A DNA stretch of 64,000 nucleotides from Sequoia sempervirens. Its lineage: Eukaryota; Streptophyta; Pinopsida; Cupressales; Cupressaceae. The notes beneath the pieces are model-generated. The model saw nothing but the letters and a program-made list of their open reading frames with translations. It made no database searches and was not told the origin of the DNA. The translations under genes were made by a program, and so were the position numbers. This document shows, one piece after another, positions 46,026 to 56,664 of the stretch (positions are counted from its first letter, which is position 1; each line of letters opens with the position of its first letter). The DNA lies in assembly GCA_007258455.2 (NCBI GenBank), contig VDFB02139423.1, positions 163,880-227,879 on the forward strand, in the 5' to 3' direction.

Positions 46026-49000
46026 TATTCTGTATCGATTTGCATTTTACATTTATATTGGGAGTTTTTGTTTCTTTGGTCTCCTTCCCATTACGGTGCT
46101 ATATAATGTTGAGTGGTTGCAGCACAGGTGGGAGTCAATGCCAAGAAGAGACTACAGGAAAAAGAGAGGTATTCTATATGTAATTTGTTTCTTTACTTTC
46201 TTTCTTGTACCCGTTGTTGAAATCTATGAAATTTGTTAATATTTTTAACCTTTTGCTCCTAATTCCTATATTAGTGCATATTTATCATTGAAATTGATTC
46301 GTTGATATCATTCTTCTTCTACCCATTAAAGAAATTTGTGGATTTCATGTGTACATTAGTTTTCTCCCCTATTTCTAGTTTTAGAGGCATGCCTTATAAT
46401 GAATTTGGCTGGTTGCATTTTTTTCCTCTGCCTATCATTGACATCTTTGCAGTTATTTCTTTTTTTTTAATTTCCTGCTTCCAGTGCTAGTTGTTTAAGA
46501 TATGCCCATCTTTGAAATTTTTTTGTTGGTTACATGTTTGTCTTCTATCCATTATGAAATCTATTATTGAAATTGGTAAGTTGGATGCATCTTTCTTCCA
46601 CTCATTATTAATGAAATCTACATTTAATGAATTATTTTAATTTTCTACTCATATTGCTAATATATTAAAGCCTTGAAGAGTGATTAGAGCAAAGGAAGAA
46701 ACAACAATACTTAGAACAATTCTCATTCAATCCTTTACCAAAATCATTTCAATTTCTTTGAATTTCTTCATGGCTACAAAGCCCAACTCTTCAAAACATG
46801 ACTCTATACCTGTATCAAACTCAAACCAGACCCTCATACATCTTCAAAATCATCATTTTGACATAAATAAACCAATTACACAACCTTTTTCCTCTGTTTT
46901 ATCATATTTACAAATTACTTGCACCAAAAACTCAAATTTCGCTTGAAGGGAATCAAAACACTAAATTGGGTGTAACTTTCAAACCAAATTGAATCTCAAA
47001 TAAATAAATACATTTTTGAGCACCCATTTCATCCATTAAAAACATATCTCATTTGTAGGTACACTTGTTTTGGAACACAGGCTTGCTGTCCGGACTTCTT
47101 TGCTACGAATTAGGTCGAAATAAGCAGATATGCATGCAAACAATCACCTATAACTTTCACAAATCAATAAATTAATCCAATCTCTCCGGTGAGAATTTAT
47201 AGGATATCATTATGGACATTTTATCAAATTTTTAGAAAAATCCAACGGTTAAATTGTGAGAAACACGAATTTTACTGAAAACTGTTACCCTAGATCAGAA
47301 TTTAGACTGTATTTACAAAAATTAGCATAACTTCTTTAAAAATGAACCAATCTGCATGAAATGAATTGGAAATGGAAGGTTATTGTTCCCTCTAACACTT
47401 AAAAATATTTATTCCATCATTTGATGCTGTAAAAATCCATACAAAGTCTGGAAACAGTCAATTTTCTGGAAAATGTGCATAAAAACAGAGTTTTTTTTCA
47501 TTATTTCTTCAAGGTATCAATCACCAACAACCAAAAAAGGAGTTCAAAAGCCTTTTTAAAGACATTTACATCAGTTTCTAACTGTTTTGAAACTTCCCAT
47601 TATTGAGTTGACTCTAATAACCTATTAACTCCTAATTGTTGCTTAATGCAACTTTTACATCTTTTGCAATTTTGAGATTTTTGTTGGCACTTTTACATTT
47701 TTCTGCCAAATATTTATCAAATGAATCTTGAAATGAATTCTACAAATGGAAAATGGAATCATTTACAAAAGAGAACCATGGTGATGTGAAGGTGCTCCTG
47801 CACCAAAGAGAGGAGTTGTTGACAAGTTTTCTGATCCATTCTCCATGCATATGGCAAAGATTTTGACAAGTTTTCTTTCATCTCTAAAAAACATAACTTT
47901 GTTGGTTACATTTTTTTTAGGCAAACAATCAGTGGAGATACCATTCAACTTAACTACATACTGGAATATATTACCCATTATTGGTATTTTTTTTTTGGTG
48001 TTTGATTCTATTTAATGTTGGGTATTTGCAAGGGCAGCCAACCTTATCTATGCAGGGTAAAGGAACCTAAATGTTAAAACCTCATATGTGCTCATTATTA
48101 GGATCTGATTGTAATTTTCATTTAAAAGAAACATACTCTATTATTTGAACTGTCAACTAATATTTTTCCCACTTGCAAGAATGAAGTATATGTGGTGAAT
48201 ATTCATGATTTTTTTGCATGAATGTTACTTCACCTTTTTGGGCATTTGCTTTTGTCTTATGGCTACTTGATGGTTTGAGATTAGTTCACTCTCAAGGCTG
48301 CATGTTACTGATTGATACATTTTGTCATTTGGTGTCATTTAGTCTCAAATGTTACCTTTTTCATTGAGCTTAAATTGTTGTTTATTCTTTCTTTTATCTC
48401 CCCAAGTTATGCTTATTTTTGTGAAGAGTCTCATCTGTAAATTTCAACGATCTTATTTTGCATGCAATTTTGATTATCTTTTTAAAGTTTGTGAGATGGT
48501 TTTTGGAGCTATCTGCATAAATGTTTTCTTTTTCAAAGTTTTGAGCCCCGATAATGGATTCATTATGAGGCCAGAAGCCATTGTTGTATCCAAAAGTATG
48601 AGTGCTCCTACCCTATGAATGTTTATGGCGTTAAATCGTGAAGCTAAAGTAAAATTCATGCAAAAAATCAATGAAGCCGAAGTAGTCTTTTAAATTTTGG
48701 AGGAGAATTTGATAATTTATTATTTGAACTATCACCTTTCTTTTGTGACTACAGATTTACATGTATGAAGGGTCCATTTTTTGATGATTTGTTTGGTTGC
48801 AGGGCATGTTGAAATGTGGAAAAGAAAAGTAATGGCAGTGAAGAAGCTATCATTAGCCCATTCTTAGCTTAGCCATGCATTAACTTCAATTCGAAATTGA
48901 AGTGAAGCTCATCTCAAATGTTCAATTTTTTCTCAAGGCTATGAATATATGGAAAACAAAAGCCTTGATTTGTAAAGATTTGTAAAGTATAACTGTTGTA

Positions 49001-49329
49001 AAAAGTTTTGAGTTTCATTTGATTTTTGAGTTTCAAATCCAAATGAACTTTGAAGAAAATAATTTCATTAATATGTTTTGACTTATTAGTGAGGATGTAA
49101 CCATTGAGGTTTTGATTTGTCAATGAGGCTTAATGAAGTAAATTTTCAAATTGATAAATATTGTGTTGTGGCTCCTCTTAATTTGTGATCTATTTGCGAT
49201 CAATCATATTTGTTCAAGAATTTTAGTCTTTATTTCATGGTGTTTCTCTCAACATTTGAATATCTATGATATTTGAAGTTTATACACATAAATTTGTGAG
49301 GATTAATTTAGATTTGATTTGTAACTTGA
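46026..49329. other. CACTA-like element interior, no gene recognised
   Basis: Includes a single leader repeat at about 48,066-48,135. Open frames of 60-90 codons are scattered and lack domains. No transposase motif was found in any frame I could follow. Confidence 0.5.
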
Positions 49330-49770
49330 ATCAATGATTCACCCAAATAAATGACTAAACCATGACTAAATAAATAACTATCATGACTAAAATAAATGAT
49401 TACAATGATTAAATAAATCAATACCATGACTAAAATAAATGACTACCATGACTAAATTAATGACTAAATATATGACTAAAATAATGACTAAATAAATGAC
49501 TACCATGACTAAATAAATGACCAGTTAACAACAATCAATTACTAAAATGACTAAATATATGATTAAATTAATGACTAAATATATGACTAAATAAATCACT
49601 ACCATGACTAAATAAATGACTAAATTAACGACTAAATCAATGACTAAATAAATGACTAAAATAGTTTAGTCATAAATTTGGTCGTGTTATAAATGACCAG
49701 CAATAAACTACTAATGGTCACGTGACCAAAATTAGTCATTTATATGCAATTTTAGTAGTTTATTTAGTCA
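49330..49770. repeat. Right subterminal GACTAAAT repeats
   Basis: More than twenty copies of ATGACTAAAT or its variants, the last ones inverted (TTTAGTCAT), ending in the terminal ACTAGTG. Confidence 0.9.
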
Positions 49771-50327
49771 TATATGTTGTTTGTGTACTAGTGAGAAAAA
49801 GAAAATTTATATTCAACAGATTAAGGTTGATCCTCGGGTCACAGGTGCCTCTTGTAAGATAACAACTTGACATATTGTATGACCATGAATTTGAAAACCC
49901 TTAATGCCCTTCTTGTAGTCTACCAAATATATATATACAAGCATAACCCAAAACCCTATAAAGTATGTAAATGAATAAAAATGCAAGGAAAAAGAAATAA
50001 AATAAAAAATAGGAGATAGTACATGTTGATGCATCCAAGTTTTGTACACACACTTAATTTAGCATATGAAAATATCAGGGTCTTAGCACTACTCGATTCT
50101 TGAGTTGAAGGAAAAAAAAATTGCAGGCTTTTAAAGGGAAATATTGGTTGCGAGTTAAAGTTTGTTTTTAGGAATGGGATGAGGAATATCTTGAAAGTTG
50201 TTTTTCCCAGCATGAGACAACTTAAAATTCCAAAAATTTAAATTCATTGAAACCATGGCAAGTGACTTACCTAAAAATTCTTCACAAATTGTGTTGTGTT
50301 ATCGCCAATGATAAAACACAGGAAAAG

Positions 50328-50520
50328 CTTGCAATAAAAGTATGAAACCCTCGTTGAAACCTTATTTTCAGGCTACAACTCACCAAATTGGAGAAGTGAA
50401 AGGTCAATACCAAAGATGAAGAGTTTGGAGGAGCACAAAGCAACATCAACGAGGAAAGCAACAAAAAGGCATGTAAACGGCCGAGAAAATGGCCAAAAAT
50501 GATGAACGGCTAAGATTCGT
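50328..50520 (+). repeat. Dispersed module, copy 3
   Basis: Starts CTTGCAATAAAAGTATGAAA and shares CCTTATTTTCAGGCT, GAAGAGTTTGGAGGAGC and AAAAATGATGAACGGCTAAG with the other copies. It is closest to copy 4. It lies just outside the CACTA-like right end. The small frame is disrupted. Confidence 0.7.
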
Positions 50521-51025
50521 CTTCTAAGTTTTAACCCTTCATTATGACTTATGGATTATTTGAGGGTAAACATATTATGTGTAAGTCTAGGATCTTGACT
50601 TTCACCTAAGAATCTTTAAATCCAAATATTTTATGTGGGTTGAGCTACCATTCCTCAACCTCACATTTAATGCATTTCTACATGATATATCATAGTAGGT
50701 GGGTAGGGTAATATGGTGTAAACAAAATATGATAAATAGGCCAATATAAGATCAACCAAAAGTCTACATAGAGATGGATTTGACTCAACCACTCCTAGAA
50801 TTCATTAAACTTGTGGGTCTAGGTTTTTTATTTAATAAGTGAATCAACTACCTTAACAAGGTAAGTGCTTGTTTTTATTTCCAGAGGAAGGGCCATCCCA
50901 TTTGAGACTATCCTATTTGCAAGTAGCATCCTTTATCCTCCTCCTCTAATGGTCATCACCCTATCAATTCAATTACCACTGATGACTCACAAAAAGCTCC
51001 ATATTCTACCCAATCCCCACAATCT
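50521..51025. other. Spacer left of copia element, no gene
   Basis: Unremarkable sequence. The last five bases (51,021-51,025, AATCT) are the left target duplication of the copia insertion. Confidence 0.6.
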
Positions 51026-52263
51026 TGTTGAAAAATGAGGTGTTGTCTTCGCTTAATACTCTGTAAAACTTTAATATTGTTGATCTAAATAATCTTTTCC
51101 TTTGTTACATATATTCTTTGTGGGTGATTATCTTGATTAATCCATTTTACTGTTGTAGAATGTAGACAAAAGTTGATAGAAGAACTAGATAGGATATTAG
51201 AAATATTACACAAGATGTACCGTGGAGAAACCCTTTCGGGAAAAAACTCCAACAAGAATTATTCTATTATTCAATCTCTGAATTACAATAGCTTCAATTC
51301 TTGCTTGAGAATGCTTCTTCTACCTTTACCAATCTTCTTCACACCTACAATAACAATTATAAAAACTCTCTTCAACTTGAATGAGATATAGAGACAATAT
51401 GCAACCTTGTAATCTCCAAAAGGTGATAATTACAATGCACAAGCTCAAGCCTTAAGAAAGGTACATCATATTGCTTCAAGTTGAGTTATTCTATGAAGAC
51501 TAAAGCTTGCAACATGTGCTTCATGCATTTGGGTGTCCCAAACTAAAGCTACAACTTATCCTTCACTTTGGTGATAATTCCAAAGCTCTTCCTCAAAGTT
51601 GGCGCCCATAAGTAATCCTACTTAACTGAGCCTTCAAAAATATCTCAACATGAAAAAGAGGTAAATCCAAGAAAGCATCTTGGGCGCCCAAGTTGGCTCC
51701 AAGTGATTTCTAGTTAACTGAAACATTTACTCAACACCATTCATGCAAGAATGGTCATCCCCTATTAACTGGAGGTAGTCCCTGTTATCTTTCATACAAC
51801 TCAATGTTATTAGCCATGCATTCCAATTTAACTGAAGTTAACTAACATACAACTGAAACTAACTAAAGACAACTGAACCATAACTGAACTAAACTAAACT
51901 AAACTAAACTGAATTGAATTGAACTGATTCTGAACTGAACTGAACTCATCTGAACTGAATTGAATTGAACTTCATGCATGCAAACATCAAATCCTAAATC
52001 CTAGGATCATTGCATGCATTTAGAAGTGTTATCTCTTACTCTGAATAGTTAACTTAACTCAAGGTGAGTGTCACCTTACCATGTGTGCACCCACATGTTC
52101 CTATTATTTAGGAATAACTAAAAATGTCAATTTCATGATTTATTTCATCAAATATTAATCTCATCCTAATCTTAGTGTTGTTGAACACATTCCAAGAACT
52201 TAGGAGATACATGAAATAATTAATGTTTAAGATTTGCAATTAAATGGCATCCTATTTCAAACA
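51026..52263 (-). repeat. Copia LTR (3' LTR in element orientation)
   Basis: 1238 bp. Near-identical to 54,106-55,323. Both contain GTTGGCGCCCATAAGTAATC and an internal stretch of ACTGAACT-type repeats (about 51,835-51,970) that varies in unit number. Confidence 0.93.
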
Positions 52264-52399
52264 TTCTACCACTTGACATTATACATTGCAATTATTCTAA
52301 ACAAGAAATAATAAAACAAGTACAAGACTCAAGGCCAATGGCCTTCTTCCACCAACTAATCAAACCATGCTAACTTCAAATGCAACCTACATAATCATG

Positions 52400-52492
52400 A
52401 AGCTTCCAAGAAATGATTAAAACCAAGAGAACTTATCGTATGGTTTCATAAGATAATCTGTAACATTCATTAAATTGTCAACTTTCTCCAAT
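52400..52492 (-). pseudogene. Remnant of the C-terminal end of copia pol
   Basis: The minus frame reads KVDNLMNVTDYLMKP then DKFSWF, a stop, and SFLGS. This resembles the region at the end of copia RNase H (consensus form K-hydrophobic-D-x3-N-x-A-D-x-L-T-K-P). It places the pol end just before the 3' LTR and indicates that the middle of pol was deleted. Confidence 0.5.
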
Positions 52493-53145
52493 TAATACCT
52501 TCCCATTATCAACCAAACCAATACCTTTCCCAAGTCTATGTATCCAAACCGCCTCTTTGGAGGCATGCTAAACCACTGAGTGTGTTGAATTCACATTCAA
52601 CCAAGGTGTAGGCTCCTCGGTCTTTTCTATTGAAAAAACTTTTCTTACAAGTAACCATTCCAATAAATGTCTCTTACCATAAGAGAATTCCACCCTCACC
52701 TATTTCTCCAAGTATCCATGAGGACCTGTAACTAACCAATCCATGCCAAATTCCAAATGCAACACAACACTTTCATGAAGTAAACAAGAAAATGATTAAT
52801 GTACCCAATACTTAAGAGAACTACACAAGATCAATGTCAAAGCTCCAACCTTGAACATAAACATGACATCCATGATCTAACCATCTCCTCTTAGGAGATC
52901 ACATGCATCATAACATACTTATACATCCTAGTCTCAAGAGAACCATGTAATATGCCAAACTCTAAATGCATATCAAGAGTAAACCATGACATCAATAACA
53001 AATATACTCTAAACCAAGAAACCATATCTCTAATCACATGGAGATAACCTTACCAATGATGCATCCAAGTCACTACCAACAACTCCCACTGAAATGTGGT
53101 ACCGAGTTACACATGGCATCATGACTATCATCCCCTCTATGAAGA

Positions 53146-53980
53146 TTACTCTGAAACATGAAGCAAAGAGTTATCACAAACAATATTAGCTGAAATAACC
53201 AATGCATTATTACTATCATCTGAGGACTCCTCTGTAGAAGAATCAAAACTCTCTTTCTTGTTCTTACAATCCTTCTTCACATGTCCTGGTTTCCCGCAGT
53301 TCCAACACTTTACCTTACTTCATCCTTCTGACTTACCCTTCCCTTCCTTGTTTCCCTTAGGCTCCTTTTTCTTAGACCTACCTTTTACAAACAAGGCATC
53401 TTGGATTTCCTCCTTAGACTTCCTCCTCATCTCCTCTGATAGGAGAGTAGGAATAATGTTGTCCATCTTTGGATCTGCACCATTACCACTAATTGCAACA
53501 ATTAGATTTTCCCAAGAATCTGGTAAAGAACAAAGTAATAAAATGCACTTATCCTCATCCTCTAGCTTTACATCTACAGATGCTAACTGACTGAGAATTA
53601 AATTGAAAGCATTTAAATGTTGTGCAATAGATTCACCATCTTTCATTTTCAATCAATACAACTGCCTTTTCAGATACAACTTATTGGTGAGACTCTTAGT
53701 TTGATAAATATCCCCTATTCTTTTCCATAATTTATATGCACTGGTTTCCACTGAAACATTTAAAAGAACAACATCAACAAGACATAACCTAATTGTTCCT
53801 CTTTCCTTCTTATCTAACTTAGCCCAATCTTTATCTGAAATAGTTGTAGGTATCTTTGTCTCATTATTAACCACTAACCACTGATCTCTTTCTTCAAGAA
53901 GATCTTCCATTTTTAATTTCCACATTTCATAGTTAGTACCATTGAACCTTTCAATATCTAACCTTGAATTCAGTGTAACT
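53146..53980 (-). pseudogene. Copia gag polyprotein, interrupted
   Basis: The minus frame opens without a clear ATG near 53,980 and reads RFNGTNYEMWKLKMEDLL, then KLWKRIGDIYQTKSLTNKLY, a TGA at 53,653 (Arg expected), then LKMKDGESIAQHLNAFN, LCSLPDSWENLI, a TGA at 53,320, and the zinc knuckle CWNCGKPGHVKKDC, ending at 53,146. The UBN2-type gag core followed by a CCHC knuckle is the standard copia gag layout. Gag packages element RNA. The two TGA codons prevent full-length product. Confidence 0.85.
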
Positions 53981-54087
53981 AAAAAATTAATTCCAAAATC
54001 AGAAAATTACTAAAATAATAAAAGCTCCCACTACGCCAAAAAACCTCCAATCTTTTAAGAGAAAGGTGTCCCAATACTCTACCCAAC

Positions 54088-54105
54088 CTCAACTCTGATA
54101 CCAAA
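54088..54105 (-). other. Primer-binding site of the copia element
   Basis: Directly inside the right-hand LTR the minus strand reads TTTGGTATCAGAGTTGAG. TGGTATCAGAG is complementary to the 3' end of plant initiator methionine tRNA, the usual copia primer. Confidence 0.85.
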
Positions 54106-55323
54106 TGTTGAAAAATAGAGGTGTTTTCTTAGCTTAATACTCTATAAAACTTTAATATTGCTGATCTAAATAAGCTTTTCCTTTGTTACATATATTCTTT
54201 GTGGGTGATTATCTTGATTAATCCATTTTACTATTGTAGAATGTAGACAGAAGTTGATAGAAGAACTAGACAGGATATTAGAAAGATTACACAAGATGTA
54301 CTATGGAGAAACCCTTTCGGGAAAAAAATCCATAAGGAATTATTCTATTATTCAATCTCTAAATTACAATAGCTTCAATTCTTGCTTGAGAATGCTTCTT
54401 TTGTCTTTACCAATCTTCTTCACACCTGCAATAACAATTATAAAAACTCTCTTCAACTTGAATGAGATATAGAGACAATATGCAACCTTGTAATCTCCAA
54501 AAGGTGATAATTACAATGCACAAGCTCAAGCCTTAAGAAAGGTATGCCATATTGCTTCAAGTTGAGTTATTCTATGAAGACTAAAGCTTACAACATGTGC
54601 TTCATGCATTTGTGCATCCCAAACTAAAGCTACAACTTATCCTTCACTTTGGTGATAATTCCAAAGCTCTTCCTCAAAGTTGGCGCCCATAAGTAATCCT
54701 ACTTAACCGAGCCTTCAGAAATATCTCAACATGCAAAAGAGGTAAATCCAAGAAAGTATCTTGGGCGCCCAAGTTGGCTCCAAGTGATTTCTAGTTAACT
54801 GAAACATTTACTCAACACCATTCATGCAAGAATGGTCATCCCCTGTTAACTGGAAGTAGCCCCTATTATCTGTCATACAACTCAATGTTATTAGCCATGC
54901 ATTCCAATTTAACTGAAGTTAACTAACATACAACTGAAACTAACTGAAGACAACTGAACCATAACTAAACTGAACTAAACTAAACTGAACTAAACTGAAT
55001 TGAATTCATATGAACTAAACTGAACTGAACTTCATGCATGGAAACATCAAATCCTAAATCCTAGGATCATTACATGCAGTTAGAAGTGTTATCTCTTACT
55101 TTGAATAGTTAACTTAAGTCAAGGTGAGTGTCACCTTACCATGTGTGCACCCACATGTTCCTATTATTTAGGAATAACTACAAATGTCAATTTCATGATT
55201 TATTTCATCAAATATTAATCTCATCCTAATCTTAGTGTTGTTGAACACATTCCAAGAACTTAGGAGATACATGAAATAATTAATGTTTAGGATTTTCAAT
55301 TAAATGGCATCCAATTTCCAACA
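54106..55323 (-). repeat. Copia LTR (5' LTR in element orientation)
   Basis: 1218 bp, the partner of 51,026-52,263. Differences are scattered substitutions plus small indels in the ACTGAACT-type repeat tract. Confidence 0.93.
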
Positions 55324-55328
55324 AATCT

Positions 55329-55835
55329 ACCCTAATTTTATCCTCCCCCAACATAAATCCCTCCCCTTGTAATGTATATTCATCTCAACAATCTCCATCC
55401 CCCAACCTATTATCCTACAAAGATGTTGCTTTGGAGTATGGGGCAAAACTCCCTATGAATCACATAGAAATCACTCCCCCTACCTCTAATGGGTGTGTAT
55501 TAATTGTATCTACTTGACCAATTAGTGACATGAAAACTCAACTAGCTAACCCCATGAGACCTTGATCCCAATCTAATTTCAAGGAAAAATACCATCATGA
55601 TACTATCTTGGAGCCCCAAGCTTTCACTTTAGAAAACTAATTTAGTACACTTCTCATTTAAATGGGGACAATCTTCATGAATCTCCCTAGTGAAGTGTAA
55701 TGTTTTATGCTAGAATGTAAGGGGTTTAACCAACCCATCCTAAAAAAAATCATGTTAGACAGTATATTTAGAACAATCAAATAGATTTCATATTGTCTAA
55801 TTTCTATTTTTAGTCATCGATCATAAAAATAGGTT
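55329..55835. other. Spacer right of copia element, no gene
   Basis: Continues the pre-insertion locus. A patch rich in CCTCCCC and CTCCCCC is present, but nothing coding. Confidence 0.55.
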
Positions 55836-56055
55836 GATCTTGCAATAAAAGTATGAAACCCTCGTCAAAACCTTATTTTCAGGCTACAACTCGCCAAACT
55901 GGAGAAGTGAAAGGTCAATACCAAGGACGAAGAGTTTTGAGGAGCGAAAAGCAACAACAACAGGGAAAGCAGTAAATGGCCAAGAAAATGGCCAAAAATG
56001 ATGAATGACTAAGATTCGTTACACCGTCTTGCATGGCCTGTAAAGTCAATCTGCA
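55836..56055 (+). repeat. Dispersed module, copy 4
   Basis: Shares with copy 3 the start CTTGCAATAAAAGTATGAAA and the blocks AGGCTACAACTCGCCAAACT, AAAATGGCCAAAAATGATGA and CTAAGATTCGT. An inverted leader repeat (GCACATTTAGGTTTTAACAT) follows at about 56,117. Confidence 0.7.
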
Positions 56056-56449
56056 CCATTTGACATGAAAAGGGTTTAGAAAAGCTCATCGTGGGGACGC
56101 CTTCTGCATAATGAGCACATTTAGGTTTTAACATTATGGCATGTTAAATACATATATAAAATTATTATAATTAATAATTAATAATTATTATTTTTTTATA
56201 TAATACAAAAAATTAATATATAAATATAATACAAAATATAATTAATATATTATATATATTTAATATAATAGTAATACAGATTAAATTATATATAATTATA
56301 TTATATTTAATAGTATATATAGGTTATATTATTATATATTGTATTCTATAATAATTTTTTTTAAATATAATTATAAAATTATTATAATTAATAACTAATA
56401 ATTAATATATTCTTATATACAACAAACTAAATTATTGAATCATTGGTAG

Positions 56450-56664
56450 AATTATATGTTATCATTGGACAAATTATTTGTGTGGCTAATTATTTAGTCA
56501 TTTTTATTCAAGTGTGACTAAATAAATGACTAATTATTTACCCGATGATCAAATTAGTCATTTATTTAGTCATGATTTATAGTTGTATTGCAAAAAACTT
56601 AGTAGAATTTAGTCATTTTTAGTTGTCGTGACTGTATTCATTTATTTGTGAAATTCTAGTAATG
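56450..56664 (-). repeat. CACTA-like right terminus with subterminal repeats
   Basis: Read on the minus strand it begins CATTACTAGAATTTCAC and carries GACTAAATAAATGACTAATT and TGATCATCGGGTAAA. This closely parallels the plus-strand sequence from 44,303 (CACTAGTAGAATTTGAC ... GGTCATCGGGTAAA). It looks like the other end of the element family that starts at 44,303. Confidence 0.6.

Larger units (their letters stand above)
44223..49793. mobile_element. CACTA-like DNA transposon, non-autonomous
   Basis: The left end is CACTAGTAAATTTGG (44,223) and the right end is ...GTGTACTAGTG (49,793), so the inverted ends match over the first 8 bases. Both sides carry the 3-bp sequence AGA (44,220-44,222 and 49,794-49,796), the target-duplication length expected for CACTA elements. 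Both subterminal regions (44,240-44,490 and 49,330-49,770) are packed with GACTAAATAAATGACTA-type repeats in direct and inverted orientation, a CACTA feature. No transposase was recognised inside. The interior holds AT-rich minisatellites, one copy of a dispersed module and unassigned DNA. A second end-like sequence at 44,303 complicates the left boundary. Confidence 0.55.
51026..55323 (-). mobile_element. Ty1/copia LTR retrotransposon, internally deleted, with intact target duplication
   Basis: Two long, highly similar LTRs (51,026-52,263 and 54,106-55,323) with ends TGTT...AACA are flanked by a perfect 5-bp duplication, AATCT (51,021-51,025 and 55,324-55,328). In element orientation (minus) the order is 5' LTR, a primer-binding site containing TGGTATCAGAG, gag, a remnant of the end of pol, a purine-rich AAGTGGTAGAA, and 3' LTR. 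The interior is only about 1.84 kb, so protease, integrase and most of reverse transcriptase are missing. Movement would have needed proteins from a relative, or the deletion came after insertion. Confidence 0.92.
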
